A DNA stretch of 64,000 nucleotides from JAALLB01 sp017643495. Its GTDB lineage: Bacteria; Pseudomonadota; Alphaproteobacteria; Rhizobiales; Rhizobiaceae. The translations under genes and the position numbers were made by a program. The DNA lies in contig OZ244147.1 of NCBI GenBank assembly GCA_965216105.1, positions 2,232,001 through 2,296,000 on the forward strand, read 5' to 3'. Positions 53,409 to 61,299 of this stretch are shown in pieces (position 1 is the first letter of the stretch; each line of letters starts with the position of its first letter). The notes beneath the pieces are model-generated. The model was given only the letters and a program-made list of their open reading frames with translations, did no database searches and was not told the DNA's origin.

Positions 53409-54662
53409 TCAGTTCCAGTTGCTTGAAACCAGCTGTTCGGCACCATCACGGCTGTAAATATCATCCCGGAACTGGACAACACCCGGATTGGTAGACCAAG
53501 CCGTAATGTAATTCCAGTATACGGGCACCGGAGCGGAAAGCTCGACATCGATCCGTTCACCGGACTCGATCGCCCGCTCGATTTGGCGGCGCTCCCAACC
53601 TGGTGTCTCGTTTGCCAGCCAGGTGATCAGGTCACGAACATTTTGCACCCTAACACAACCGGAAGACTCAAACCTCAGCAGTCTTGAAAAGAGGCTTTGT
53701 TGCGGCGTGTCATGCATGTAAACGGCATGCGGATTCGGGAAGTTGATCTTCACGGAGCCCATCGCATTGATCTTGCCGGGATCCTGCCTGAACATGTATT
53801 TCACTGCTTCGTCGGAATTCCAGTCAATACTGTTCGGTGGTATCTCCTGCTTCGTTGTCCAGTCAAAAATACGAATGTTGTTGCGCTCAAGATAACCGGG
53901 ATCCTTCTGCATCAACGGGATCAGGTCTTTTTTCACGATCGAAACTGGAGAAGTCCAGTAAGGGTTGAGGTTCAATTCGTAAATCTTTGACGAAATGATT
54001 GGTGATTGCCGGTCCGTCTTTCCGACAATTGCTGTATGCCGGGATTCCACATTGCCACCCCGGACAGCTTCAATTTGTGCGGCCGGGATATTGACCAGGA
54101 CATAACGGTCACCCAGAAAACCCGACATAGAACGGAGGCGAACCAGGTTGGTTTCCAGTTGGCCAAGCCTGATGTTGGCCGGAACATTCATGGCTGCATA
54201 GGTGTATTTGCCGAGCACACCATCTGCTGGCAGGCCGTGACGCGCCTGAAAACGGCGCACGGCACCATCCACCCAAGTATCAAAAACTTCGGAATTTCCG
54301 GCACTCGGATCAAGATCGTTGGATTTGGCAAGGCGCTGACGCAATGTCAAAACCGTACGGGATTCACTACCAAGGCGCAGTTTCTTGTTTGCAGGAACAA
54401 CAGGCCAACCACCAGTCGACACGATATTGCGGTATTCAGCGATTGCCTGCTCTACACGGGCTGTTGTCTGGTCGGAAAAAATCGGCGTCTTGCTTGCAGA
54501 AAGCTTTGCATCGCCCTTGCGCGCATCGAACTGGTCGCTCCAGCTGTCGCGCCGTGAGGAACGAATAATCGACTCAATTGCATTTTCTGCAAAGGCCGGA
54601 GAAGCCATTGTGCCGCCACCCAATGCAGCCATTCCGGATAGAAACTGTCTTCGCTTGATCAT
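53409..54662 (-). CDS. ldtP: Periplasmic L,D-transpeptidase (LdtP-like)
   Basis: 417 residues from ATG 54662. A twin-arginine-like signal 'IKRRQFLSGMAALGG' ends at 'ASPAFA'. A peptidoglycan-binding region ('VDGAVRRFQARHGLPADGVLGKYTYAAMNV') precedes the YkuD catalytic domain with 'VYMHDTPQQSLFSRLLRFESSGCVRVQNV', giving His and Cys. Makes 3-3 crosslinks in the wall. The neighbour ldtR is the known regulator of ldtP in Liberibacter and Sinorhizobium. Confidence 0.88.
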   Translation of the reverse strand: MIKRRQFLSGMAALGGGTMASPAFAENAIESIIRSSRRDSWSDQFDARKGDAKLSASKTPIFSDQTTARVEQAIAEYRNIVSTGGWPVVPANKKLRLGSESRTVLTLRQRLAKSNDLDPSAGNSEVFDTWVDGAVRRFQARHGLPADGVLGKYTYAAMNVPANIRLGQLETNLVRLRSMSGFLGDRYVLVNIPAAQIEAVRGGNVESRHTAIVGKTDRQSPIISSKIYELNLNPYWTSPVSIVKKDLIPLMQKDPGYLERNNIRIFDWTTKQEIPPNSIDWNSDEAVKYMFRQDPGKINAMGSVKINFPNPHAVYMHDTPQQSLFSRLLRFESSGCVRVQNVRDLITWLANETPGWERRQIERAIESGERIDVELSAPVPVYWNYITAWSTNPGVVQFRDDIYSRDGAEQLVSSNWN

Positions 54663-54882
54663 ATTCTTTCTCGAACCAATCACGTCAACACCATGCAGAA
54701 GTGCAGGCGCCGTGACGTATAGTTTTCAATTCATATAGTCGCTTATTTGAGTATCCCAACATGGTTAACAAAAAATTTGGGATTGCCAAATGCGTACGCA
54801 GTATGAATGCGCCGCATGCGACTCGAGCCCTGCCCTTTCATTTCTTGTATGAATACTTTGTGTTTAATTCTTGGCCAAGACA

Positions 54883-54911
54883 AAAAGGCCCGCACAATAG
54901 CGGGCCTTTTT
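54883..54911 (-). terminator. Rho-independent terminator of ldtR
   Basis: AAAAGGCCCGC and GCGGGCCTTTT (11 bp) around a 6-base loop with T-runs on both sides; 23 bases after the ldtR stop. Confidence 0.85.
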
Positions 54912-54933
54912 CACATTGATGTGAACTCGCAAT

Positions 54934-55446
54934 TTACAGGCGGTACAGTATCTGGTCGGTCCAGAAACGTTCCAGGCGCTGAAGCGACTTGTTCATTCGT
55001 GTAAACTCGTCGGTGTTAATTCCGCCAACCTTTTCGATCGAACCGATATGGCGCTCGTAAAGTCCATCAACAATCGCGGCAACCTTCATGCCTTCATCGG
55101 TAAGGCTTACCCGCACTGACCTGCGGTCAACACGTGATTTCTGATGGTTGATATATCCCTGGTCGACCAGTTTTTTCAGGTTGTAAGAAACGTTGGATCC
55201 AAGATAGTAACCCCGCGAACGCAATTCGCCGGCTGTCAGTTCGGTATTTCCGATATTGAACAAGAGGAGAGCCTGTACAGGATTGATATCACTGCGCCCT
55301 TCCCTGTCGAATTCATCCTTGATTACATCAAGTAGACGGCGGTGCAGCCGCTCAACCATTGTCAGGGATGTAAGATAAAGCGACTTGATATCGCCTTCGT
55401 GTTCGGACTCAACGGCCTCGCCCACCATGTGCGGTGCGTTTTGCAT
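54934..55446 (-). CDS. ldtR: MarR-family regulator LdtR
   Basis: 170 residues with the MarR winged helix ('LTAGELRSRGYYLGSNVSYNLKKLVDQGYI', 'RVDRRSVRVSLTDEG'). In rhizobia and Liberibacter this regulator controls ldtP and stress tolerance; the adjacency here supports the same role. The 165-base leader contains a short palindrome AATTCGAATT at 55524-55533. Confidence 0.88.
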   Translation of the reverse strand: MQNAPHMVGEAVESEHEGDIKSLYLTSLTMVERLHRRLLDVIKDEFDREGRSDINPVQALLLFNIGNTELTAGELRSRGYYLGSNVSYNLKKLVDQGYINHQKSRVDRRSVRVSLTDEGMKVAAIVDGLYERHIGSIEKVGGINTDEFTRMNKSLQRLERFWTDQILYRL

Positions 55447-55611
55447 GATTTCTGCCTCACTGTTTTGTTTTTGGCGGATTTGTTTTCTCCCGCTCTGACA
55501 AAACTTTTACGGCATGCGTCTAAAATTCGAATTAAAACTTAGGATTAATTTCCGGTTACAATTCCGGTGCAGATTTTAACAGCATCACAGCATTGAGAAC
55601 GCACACGCCTT

Positions 55612-56025
55612 TCAAGAGACAGCGCGGCGTCTTTCAATCCAGCGCAGCAGTCGATATCCAACAAACAATGCAATTGCTGCAAGATGAAAAACGACCAAAA
55701 GGCGGTTTTCGCCAAACCTTTCCGGCATCAGCAAATGCATGAAGAGTTCAGCGGATACGGCAATCAGCCAGATTGCAACGCCCCATCGGTAAAGCCCCCA
55801 CAATCCGAGACTTGCCACAGGCATCAACACACAAAGTGTCGTTGCCGCAATTTTCCAATGGTTGGGCATGGTATCAAAACGAAATGCCGGATCAGTTACG
55901 CCAAGCAACATCAACCAGTAATGAATACCGAGCAGCAATACGATTATTGCCACTCCCCGAAAAAGCCATAACACGATCTGGTCCAGACCATATAATCGAC
56001 CGACACGGGCTGCTGCCTCGCTCAT
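55612..56025 (-). CDS. Four-helix membrane protein, possibly DUF6163
   Basis: 137 residues with four hydrophobic segments ('VLWLFRGVAIIVLLLGIHYWLMLLG', 'IAATTLCVLMPVASLGLWGLY', 'GVAIWLIAVSAELFMHLL', 'LLVVFHLAAIALFVGYRLL'). Function unknown. Divergent from hemB; the family name is from memory and uncertain. Confidence 0.65.
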   Translation of the reverse strand: MSEAAARVGRLYGLDQIVLWLFRGVAIIVLLLGIHYWLMLLGVTDPAFRFDTMPNHWKIAATTLCVLMPVASLGLWGLYRWGVAIWLIAVSAELFMHLLMPERFGENRLLVVFHLAAIALFVGYRLLRWIERRRAVS

Positions 56026-56116
56026 TTTGTCTCACTTAGTTTGGTTGACGGGTCTCTATAGGAAATTCTATTCATGGAGGCAAACATATCCCTTATTCAA
56101 GAAAAGCAATCAGGCA

Positions 56117-57121
56117 ATGGCACGTAGCGTTGATGAGATAACCGGGAACCGTCGCATGCGTCGCAATCGCAGGTTCGAATGGAACCGTCGTCTTGTACGG
56201 GAAAACAGGTTGTCGGTAGATGACCTGATCTGGCCGGTATTCCTATGTGAAGGCACCAATGTCTGTGAACCACTCGAAAGCCTGCCCGGGGTTTCACGTT
56301 ATTCTGCAGACAAGATTGGCGAGCAAGCGCGGATTGCACAGGATTTGGGCATTCCGGCAATTGCTACCTTTGCCAACATTGCCATGGACAAACGCGACGT
56401 AAACGGTTCCGAGGCATTAAACCCGGACAATCTCATAAACACGGGAACCCGCGCCATAAAGGCTGCCGCACCGGATATAGGCGTCATTACGGATGTGGCG
56501 CTTGATCTGTTTACCACGCATGGCCACGACGGAATTTTGCGCGATGGAATAATCGTGAATGACGAAACGGTAGACCACATTGCCAAGGCGGCCGTGCTTC
56601 AGGCACAGGCGGGCGCCGACATTGTTTCCGCCTCGGAAATGATGGACGGCAGAATGGGTGCAATACGCGATGCGCTCAACCTCGCTGGGTTCCAGGATAC
56701 GGGAACACTTGCCTATTCAGCGAAATATGCATCCGGGTTTTACGGCCCCTATCGTGAAGCGGTCGGTACAGACGGCCTGCTGAAAGGCGACAAGCGCACC
56801 TATTTCATGGACCCGGCGAATGCGGACGAGGCTGAAATGGAGGCTCTTCTGGATATTGAGGAGGGTTCCGATATCATCATGGTAAAGCCCGGCATGCCGT
56901 ATCTTGACGTGATAAGGCGCCTAAAGGACAAATTCGCCATGCCTACTTTTGCCTATCAGGTGTCCGGGGAATATGCCATGATCAAGGCAGGCAGCAGTCT
57001 GGGATTCATGGATGAGGAGCGTGTTGTCTTGGAAAGCCTGACCTGTTTCAAAAGAGCCGGTGCTGATGCGATCTACACCTATTTTGCACCACAGGTCGCA
57101 CGAATCCTGAACAGCAAATAA
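56117..57121 (+). CDS. hemB: Delta-aminolevulinic acid dehydratase
   Basis: 334 residues. Joins two 5-aminolevulinates into porphobilinogen for haem, sirohaem and cobalamin. Schiff-base lysines are in 'YSAKYASGFYGP' and 'MVKPGMPYLD'. The metal loop reads 'DVALDLFTTHGHDGIL', without the three cysteines of zinc enzymes, so this is the Mg-type known from rhizobia. ATG 56117 chosen; an open frame upstream lacks similarity. An inverted repeat (CATGCAAA 57146-57153/TTTGCATG 57160-57167) follows. Confidence 0.96.
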   Translation: MARSVDEITGNRRMRRNRRFEWNRRLVRENRLSVDDLIWPVFLCEGTNVCEPLESLPGVSRYSADKIGEQARIAQDLGIPAIATFANIAMDKRDVNGSEALNPDNLINTGTRAIKAAAPDIGVITDVALDLFTTHGHDGILRDGIIVNDETVDHIAKAAVLQAQAGADIVSASEMMDGRMGAIRDALNLAGFQDTGTLAYSAKYASGFYGPYREAVGTDGLLKGDKRTYFMDPANADEAEMEALLDIEEGSDIIMVKPGMPYLDVIRRLKDKFAMPTFAYQVSGEYAMIKAGSSLGFMDEERVVLESLTCFKRAGADAIYTYFAPQVARILNSK

Positions 57122-57145
57122 GTTACGCCTCCGGGCATTTCCTGT

Positions 57146-57167
57146 CATGCAAACCTGCATTTGCATG
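57146..57167. repeat. Inverted repeat after hemB
   Basis: CATGCAAA and TTTGCATG arms with a 6-base spacer, 25 bases after the stop, no T-run. Could stabilise the hemB 3' end or be an operator for the RDD gene. Confidence 0.35.
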
Positions 57168-57273
57168 AAGATGGTTGTGTTGACCATTCTTCGGATGCGG
57201 GTAATTTTCAATCCAGACACTATATATGCCTGACCAGACTGGAAACTAACAAACGCAGACAGGGAACCGGAAG

Positions 57274-57741
57274 ATGAATCAACCCGACATTCTTGATCAA
57301 GATGGAAATGTTGTTACGGACGACAGTCTTGAAGAAGTAAGACGCAGACGGATTTTTGCGTTTGTCGTTGATTATCTGTTCATACTCTTTTTCAGCTTCA
57401 TAGCAGGCATAGTGGTCTTCTTTCTCGGTATCCTTACCCTTGGCCTTGGCTGGCTATTATACGGGGCAATCATCCCTGTCATTGCTGCCTTGTATTTCAT
57501 ATTCACGCTGGCCGGACCGGCACAGGCAACGCCGGGAATGCGCATGTTTGCGCTCCGCATGAAGCGGTATGATGGCGGCGTGATTGATATCTGGACCTCT
57601 ATAGTTCACCTGGTACTGTTCTGGACCGGTAACGTGGTGCTGCCGGGCTTTATCCTGCTGGTATCGCTTTTCTCCAAGGACAAAAGGCTACTTCATGACA
57701 TCCTGTTGGGTACGGTTATAGTACGATCCGACCGTTCATAA
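57274..57741 (+). CDS. RDD-family membrane protein
   Basis: 155 residues with three hydrophobic stretches. The RDD signature appears as 'RRRIFAFVVDYLFILFF' with the Arg and Asp, and 'ATPGMRMFALRMKRYDGG'. Function unknown; members may act in ion exchange. An ATG preceded by CCGGAAG. Confidence 0.88.
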   Translation: MNQPDILDQDGNVVTDDSLEEVRRRRIFAFVVDYLFILFFSFIAGIVVFFLGILTLGLGWLLYGAIIPVIAALYFIFTLAGPAQATPGMRMFALRMKRYDGGVIDIWTSIVHLVLFWTGNVVLPGFILLVSLFSKDKRLLHDILLGTVIVRSDRS

Positions 57742-57827
57742 CTCTCAGGTGAGACATGGATGATCGAGTTGCCTTGACAATACCGCGTTGCCCATATCTT
57801 CCGGCACACTAGGAGAATGGCTGTCCG

Positions 57828-58407
57828 TTACTGCGAGGTGATCCTGTAATCCTCATCCGGATATCCCATGGAATCCTGGTCTGAAAATGCTCCATGACAA
57901 TCATGGCAGAATTTCTGGGATATTTTTGCTGGTTTTCCATTGGGTTGAACTACGGAATAAACCCAGTTTCCATACTCGTCAGCATTACCCGCAGCAACTT
58001 TCTCCATGAAAAACAGCGGCCCCTTTTGTACCTGGTTCTTTTTGTTGAGGTTGAACGATTCCTTTGCAAGGACACTTCCTGCAGGCATCGGGCCGCGCTC
58101 ATCCAAAAATTTCACATATTCAGCATGACCGGTTTCATTGACAAAGGTTATCAGGAAACGGTTTCCGTGCGTGCCCGCCGCCACGGGTTGTGAGGATGTC
58201 TCTCCCCAACTCGGATAGTCGGAGGTCCACTGCCCTCCTTCCTTGGCGTATCCTTCACGCAGACTGTCCCGGATACAATCATAAAGCTCAACCACCTGTT
58301 CGTCAGTCAAGTCGTCCTTTGCCACCTCAGATGTGCAGGCGGCGAATGCCGGCCCAGAAAAACATCATGGCACATCCGGCAATCATGAACTTAGGTATTG
58401 TTCGCAT
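57828..58407 (-). pseudogene. Cytochrome P460-like gene with a frameshift in the signal peptide
   Basis: A GGAGGAG site precedes ATG 58407, which starts a signal peptide (MRTIPKFMIAGCAMMF...) that runs into TGA at 58329-58327. The rest of the protein is in the next frame, from about 58345 ('AFAACTSEVAKDD') to 57828. Removing one T from the run of five at 58358-58362 joins both parts into a perfect secretion signal with an 'AFAAC' lipobox-like or signal-peptidase site. The mature part (165 residues) has the P460 fold and the haem motif CHDCH (residues 140-144 from the GTG at 58325). P460 cytochromes act in hydroxylamine or NO-type chemistry. Either a recent mutation, a sequencing error or slippage; the only in-frame alternative start is the GTG 58325, without signal. 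Confidence 0.8.
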
Positions 58408-58607
58408 TATACTCCTCCATAAAATTTGCTTCACTTGATGCAGCACTCACTGAACAGAATAGAGAAATCCTGCAATCAGACTCCTCATTTTTTCTCACGA
58501 TGGCGTTAGTGTGCGATGTGGGCGAATTTGTTTTTCCCTTACCAAGGCATGGATTTTTCTGGAAAATATACTAGGCTTCCAAGCAGTGATATTTGCAGAC
58601 AAGCCGA

Positions 58608-59354
58608 ATGACACGACATTCCCTAGATACACCGCAATTCTATCTGACTGCGCCTGCCCCCTGCCCCTATCTTGAGGGTCGTTGTGAGCGGAAAGTTTTC
58701 ACGCATCTTGTTGGTGAGCGGGCCGAGCAGGTGAACAACATGCTGAGCCAAGGCGGCTTTCGCCGTTCGCAGAATATCGCTTACCGGCCAGCCTGCGAGG
58801 GATGCCGGGCCTGTGTATCAGTTCGTGTGCTCGCCAATGAGTTTGAACCTGGCAAATCGTTCAAGCGGATCCTGAATGCAAACAAGGACCTGGTAGCTGA
58901 AATTCTGCCCCCTTCCCCGACCAGCGAACAATTCTCCCTGTTTCGCAAATATCTGGATGACCGTCATTCAACCGGTGGAATGGCGGAAATGACGTCACTC
59001 GATTATGCGATGATGGTTGAAGACACACATGTCGACACAATTCTGATTGAATATCGCAAGCGAGGCCCTGATACCGCCATTACCGGCAAGGGTGAGGGAC
59101 CACTTGTTGCTGTTGCCCTGACTGACATTATCGCCGACGGACTATCCATGGTGTACAGTTTTTTTGATAGCGAATCCGGTTTCAACAGCCTTGGCACCTA
59201 CATGATTCTAGATCATATACGGATGGCGAGACAGCGCGGCCTGCCCCACGTTTATATGGGATACTGGGTCTCCGGCTCGAGAAAGATGGATTACAAAACC
59301 CGCTTTCGTCCCCAGGAACATCTGGGCATGAATGGCTGGACCAGACAGGATTAA
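58608..59354 (+). CDS. bpt: Leucyl/arginyl-protein transferase Bpt (ATE-like)
   Basis: 248 residues. Adds an amino acid from charged tRNA to N-terminal acidic residues, marking proteins for ClpAP. Cys-rich N-terminus 'CPYLEGRCERKVF', 'CEGCRACVSVRV' and C-terminal 'GYWVSGSRKMDYKTRFRPQE' are typical of the ATE/Bpt group. ATG 58608 is chosen over the TTG at 58593. Confidence 0.93.
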   Translation: MTRHSLDTPQFYLTAPAPCPYLEGRCERKVFTHLVGERAEQVNNMLSQGGFRRSQNIAYRPACEGCRACVSVRVLANEFEPGKSFKRILNANKDLVAEILPPSPTSEQFSLFRKYLDDRHSTGGMAEMTSLDYAMMVEDTHVDTILIEYRKRGPDTAITGKGEGPLVAVALTDIIADGLSMVYSFFDSESGFNSLGTYMILDHIRMARQRGLPHVYMGYWVSGSRKMDYKTRFRPQEHLGMNGWTRQD

Positions 59355-59359
59355 CGTGC

Positions 59360-60241
59360 TTGCAGCTACAACACCGAACAGGATTGGGCGTCATACTGGC
59401 GCTAACAGGCGGCTTGCTTATTTCGCTGGATATCCCCGTAATCAGGCTGGCTGGCGGTGATCCGTGGATTGTCATGCTGTGTCGCGGTGTCGGACTGACA
59501 CTCGTTCTCGGTTACGTTCTTGTCTTCAGAAAAAACTGGACCCAGACCCCTCGCGACCCGTTTGACAACCCGAAATGGGTTGAAGTCGGCATATATTACG
59601 GCATCACCAGCATCATGTTCACTCTTGCAGTGTTCAATACTTCGGCGGCCAATCTGGTATTCATACTCGCATTCAATCCGATGATTGCGGCGCTGTTCGC
59701 ATGGTGGCTCTTTGGGGAAAGGCCGGGTCCGGCAACCTGTATTGCAATCGTTCTCACAATCGCCGGGGTTGCCATCATTGTCGGAGAAGGATTGCAGGGA
59801 GGCACTATCAAGGGGGACCTTGCTGCATTGCTCGCAGCCATGTTTCTTGCCCTGTCTCTTGTCCGCTGCCGCCAAAGCGGACAGGACATGTCCCTGTCGG
59901 GCTGTCTAGGTGGAATGATAGCAGCCCTTTTTGCGCTACCGATGGCAATTGCCTATTCCACAATCCCCGATGCCCCCTGGTGGCTGGCCCTGAATGTTCT
60001 TGTGATGGTTCCTGCTTCCGGCTTTACCCTTCAGCTGGCACCCCGCTTCATACCGGCGGCCCAGGTATCGATGTTCTTTCTGCTGGAAACCGTTCTGGCA
60101 CCCGTCTGGATCTGGCTCATTTTCCGTGACGTGCCATCAGCGAACACCATTCTGGGCGGCGCCATCGTACTGGGAGCCATTGCGGGACACAGTGTATGGC
60201 AGTTGCGCACAACGAACCGGATAACAGCGCCGACGGCCTAA
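59360..60241 (+). CDS. DMT-superfamily (EamA) transporter
   Basis: 293 residues, ten predicted helices in two EamA repeats ('NTSAANLVFILAFNPMIAALFAWWLFGERPG' and 'MFFLLETVLAPVWIWLIFRDVPS'). Exports or imports small metabolites; substrate unknown. TTG start at 59360, five bases after the bpt stop, so likely one transcript. Confidence 0.88.
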   Translation: MQLQHRTGLGVILALTGGLLISLDIPVIRLAGGDPWIVMLCRGVGLTLVLGYVLVFRKNWTQTPRDPFDNPKWVEVGIYYGITSIMFTLAVFNTSAANLVFILAFNPMIAALFAWWLFGERPGPATCIAIVLTIAGVAIIVGEGLQGGTIKGDLAALLAAMFLALSLVRCRQSGQDMSLSGCLGGMIAALFALPMAIAYSTIPDAPWWLALNVLVMVPASGFTLQLAPRFIPAAQVSMFFLLETVLAPVWIWLIFRDVPSANTILGGAIVLGAIAGHSVWQLRTTNRITAPTA

Positions 60242-60257
60242 ACTCCTAAAAAGGATT

Positions 60258-60896
60258 TCAGACTTCATCTTCGGCCACGTACCAGGTTTCTGCACGGCCC
60301 GCCTGTTCCCATTCCTTCCAGGCTTCCAGAGATTTCATGGCATTGCTGTACTGTTGCACCGCATCCGAGGCACCAAGGCAGTAAATTTCAAGCCGATTGA
60401 CTACCGGCGCAAACATGGCGTCAGCATTGGTGAATTCACCAAAAAGAAAGGGGCCACCGGACTTCTGCAGGCATTCGCTCCAGAGTTGTTCGATCCGTGC
60501 AACATCAGCATGTACGGCGGCAGGCACATCAATTGGTGAAGGTTCACGGCTCATGTTCATCGGGCAAGAATTGCGCAAGGCACCAAACCCGCCATGCATC
60601 TCATGGGCAACAGCTCGGGCTACTGCCCTTTCAGCAATCCCGGCAGGCCACAAATGTGCTTCAGGGTGTTTGTCTGCCACGTACTCAAGAATGGCCAGTG
60701 ACTCCCAGACTGTCAGGTCGCCATCCAGCAGACAAGGCACCTTGCCGGTTGGAGAAAACTTCCTGAATTCCGGATTGCCTGCCTCCATGTCGAAAGGCAC
60801 CAGCACTTCTTCAAACGGAATGTTGCGCACCTTCAATGCAAGCCAAGGGCGCAATGACCAAGAGGAATATTTCTTGTTTCCGATGTACAACTTCAT
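60258..60896 (-). CDS. Glutathione S-transferase family protein
   Basis: 212 residues. Thioredoxin-like N-domain 'MKLYIGNKKYSSWSLRPWLAL' with 'FSPTGKVPCLLDGDLTVWESLAILEYVADK' (glutathione site 'VPCL' and 'ESLAI'). Serines near residue 11-14 could activate the thiol. Conjugation or isomerisation substrate unknown. Convergent with the DMT gene. Confidence 0.9.
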   Translation of the reverse strand: MKLYIGNKKYSSWSLRPWLALKVRNIPFEEVLVPFDMEAGNPEFRKFSPTGKVPCLLDGDLTVWESLAILEYVADKHPEAHLWPAGIAERAVARAVAHEMHGGFGALRNSCPMNMSREPSPIDVPAAVHADVARIEQLWSECLQKSGGPFLFGEFTNADAMFAPVVNRLEIYCLGASDAVQQYSNAMKSLEAWKEWEQAGRAETWYVAEDEV

Positions 60897-61001
60897 GATC
60901 GTATTCCTTTACGCAAAGGGACACCATCAATAGCCTCACACCAATACATCCACCATGTGAAAATTGTCATGGTGACTATATGGCGGGCGGATTTGCGGGA
61001 G

Positions 61002-61154
61002 TTACCGGGTGAGCATGTCAGCCAATACGCCTGCAGCAAAAACTGCAACGACGAGGAAAGCAACCGAGGCTAGCATCCAACGTGCCTCAGCCACACTAGT
61101 ATCCTTGCCGATTTCCATATCTGACTGATTTTCTTGACGTTCTGTAATATCCAT
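61002..61154 (-). CDS. Small single-pass membrane protein, hypothetical
   Basis: 50 residues from ATG 61154: a polar N-terminus with many Glu/Asp, then one helix ('WMLASVAFLVVAVFAAGVLADML'). It follows parC by 145 bases. No family recognised, ribosome site weak, so existence is uncertain. Confidence 0.4.
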   Translation of the reverse strand: MDITERQENQSDMEIGKDTSVAEARWMLASVAFLVVAVFAAGVLADMLTR

Positions 61155-61299
61155 ACCCACAATCCCGGATGCCGAATTTTGTGGGCCGGTTATAGCCGAG
61201 GTTAACAACGGGTAAAGTGCAAAATGGCACAATTCGAGCCATTTCCACACGATGCCGACCATTGTTGCCGGACCGCAACAGTTGCATCTACATTGCCAG

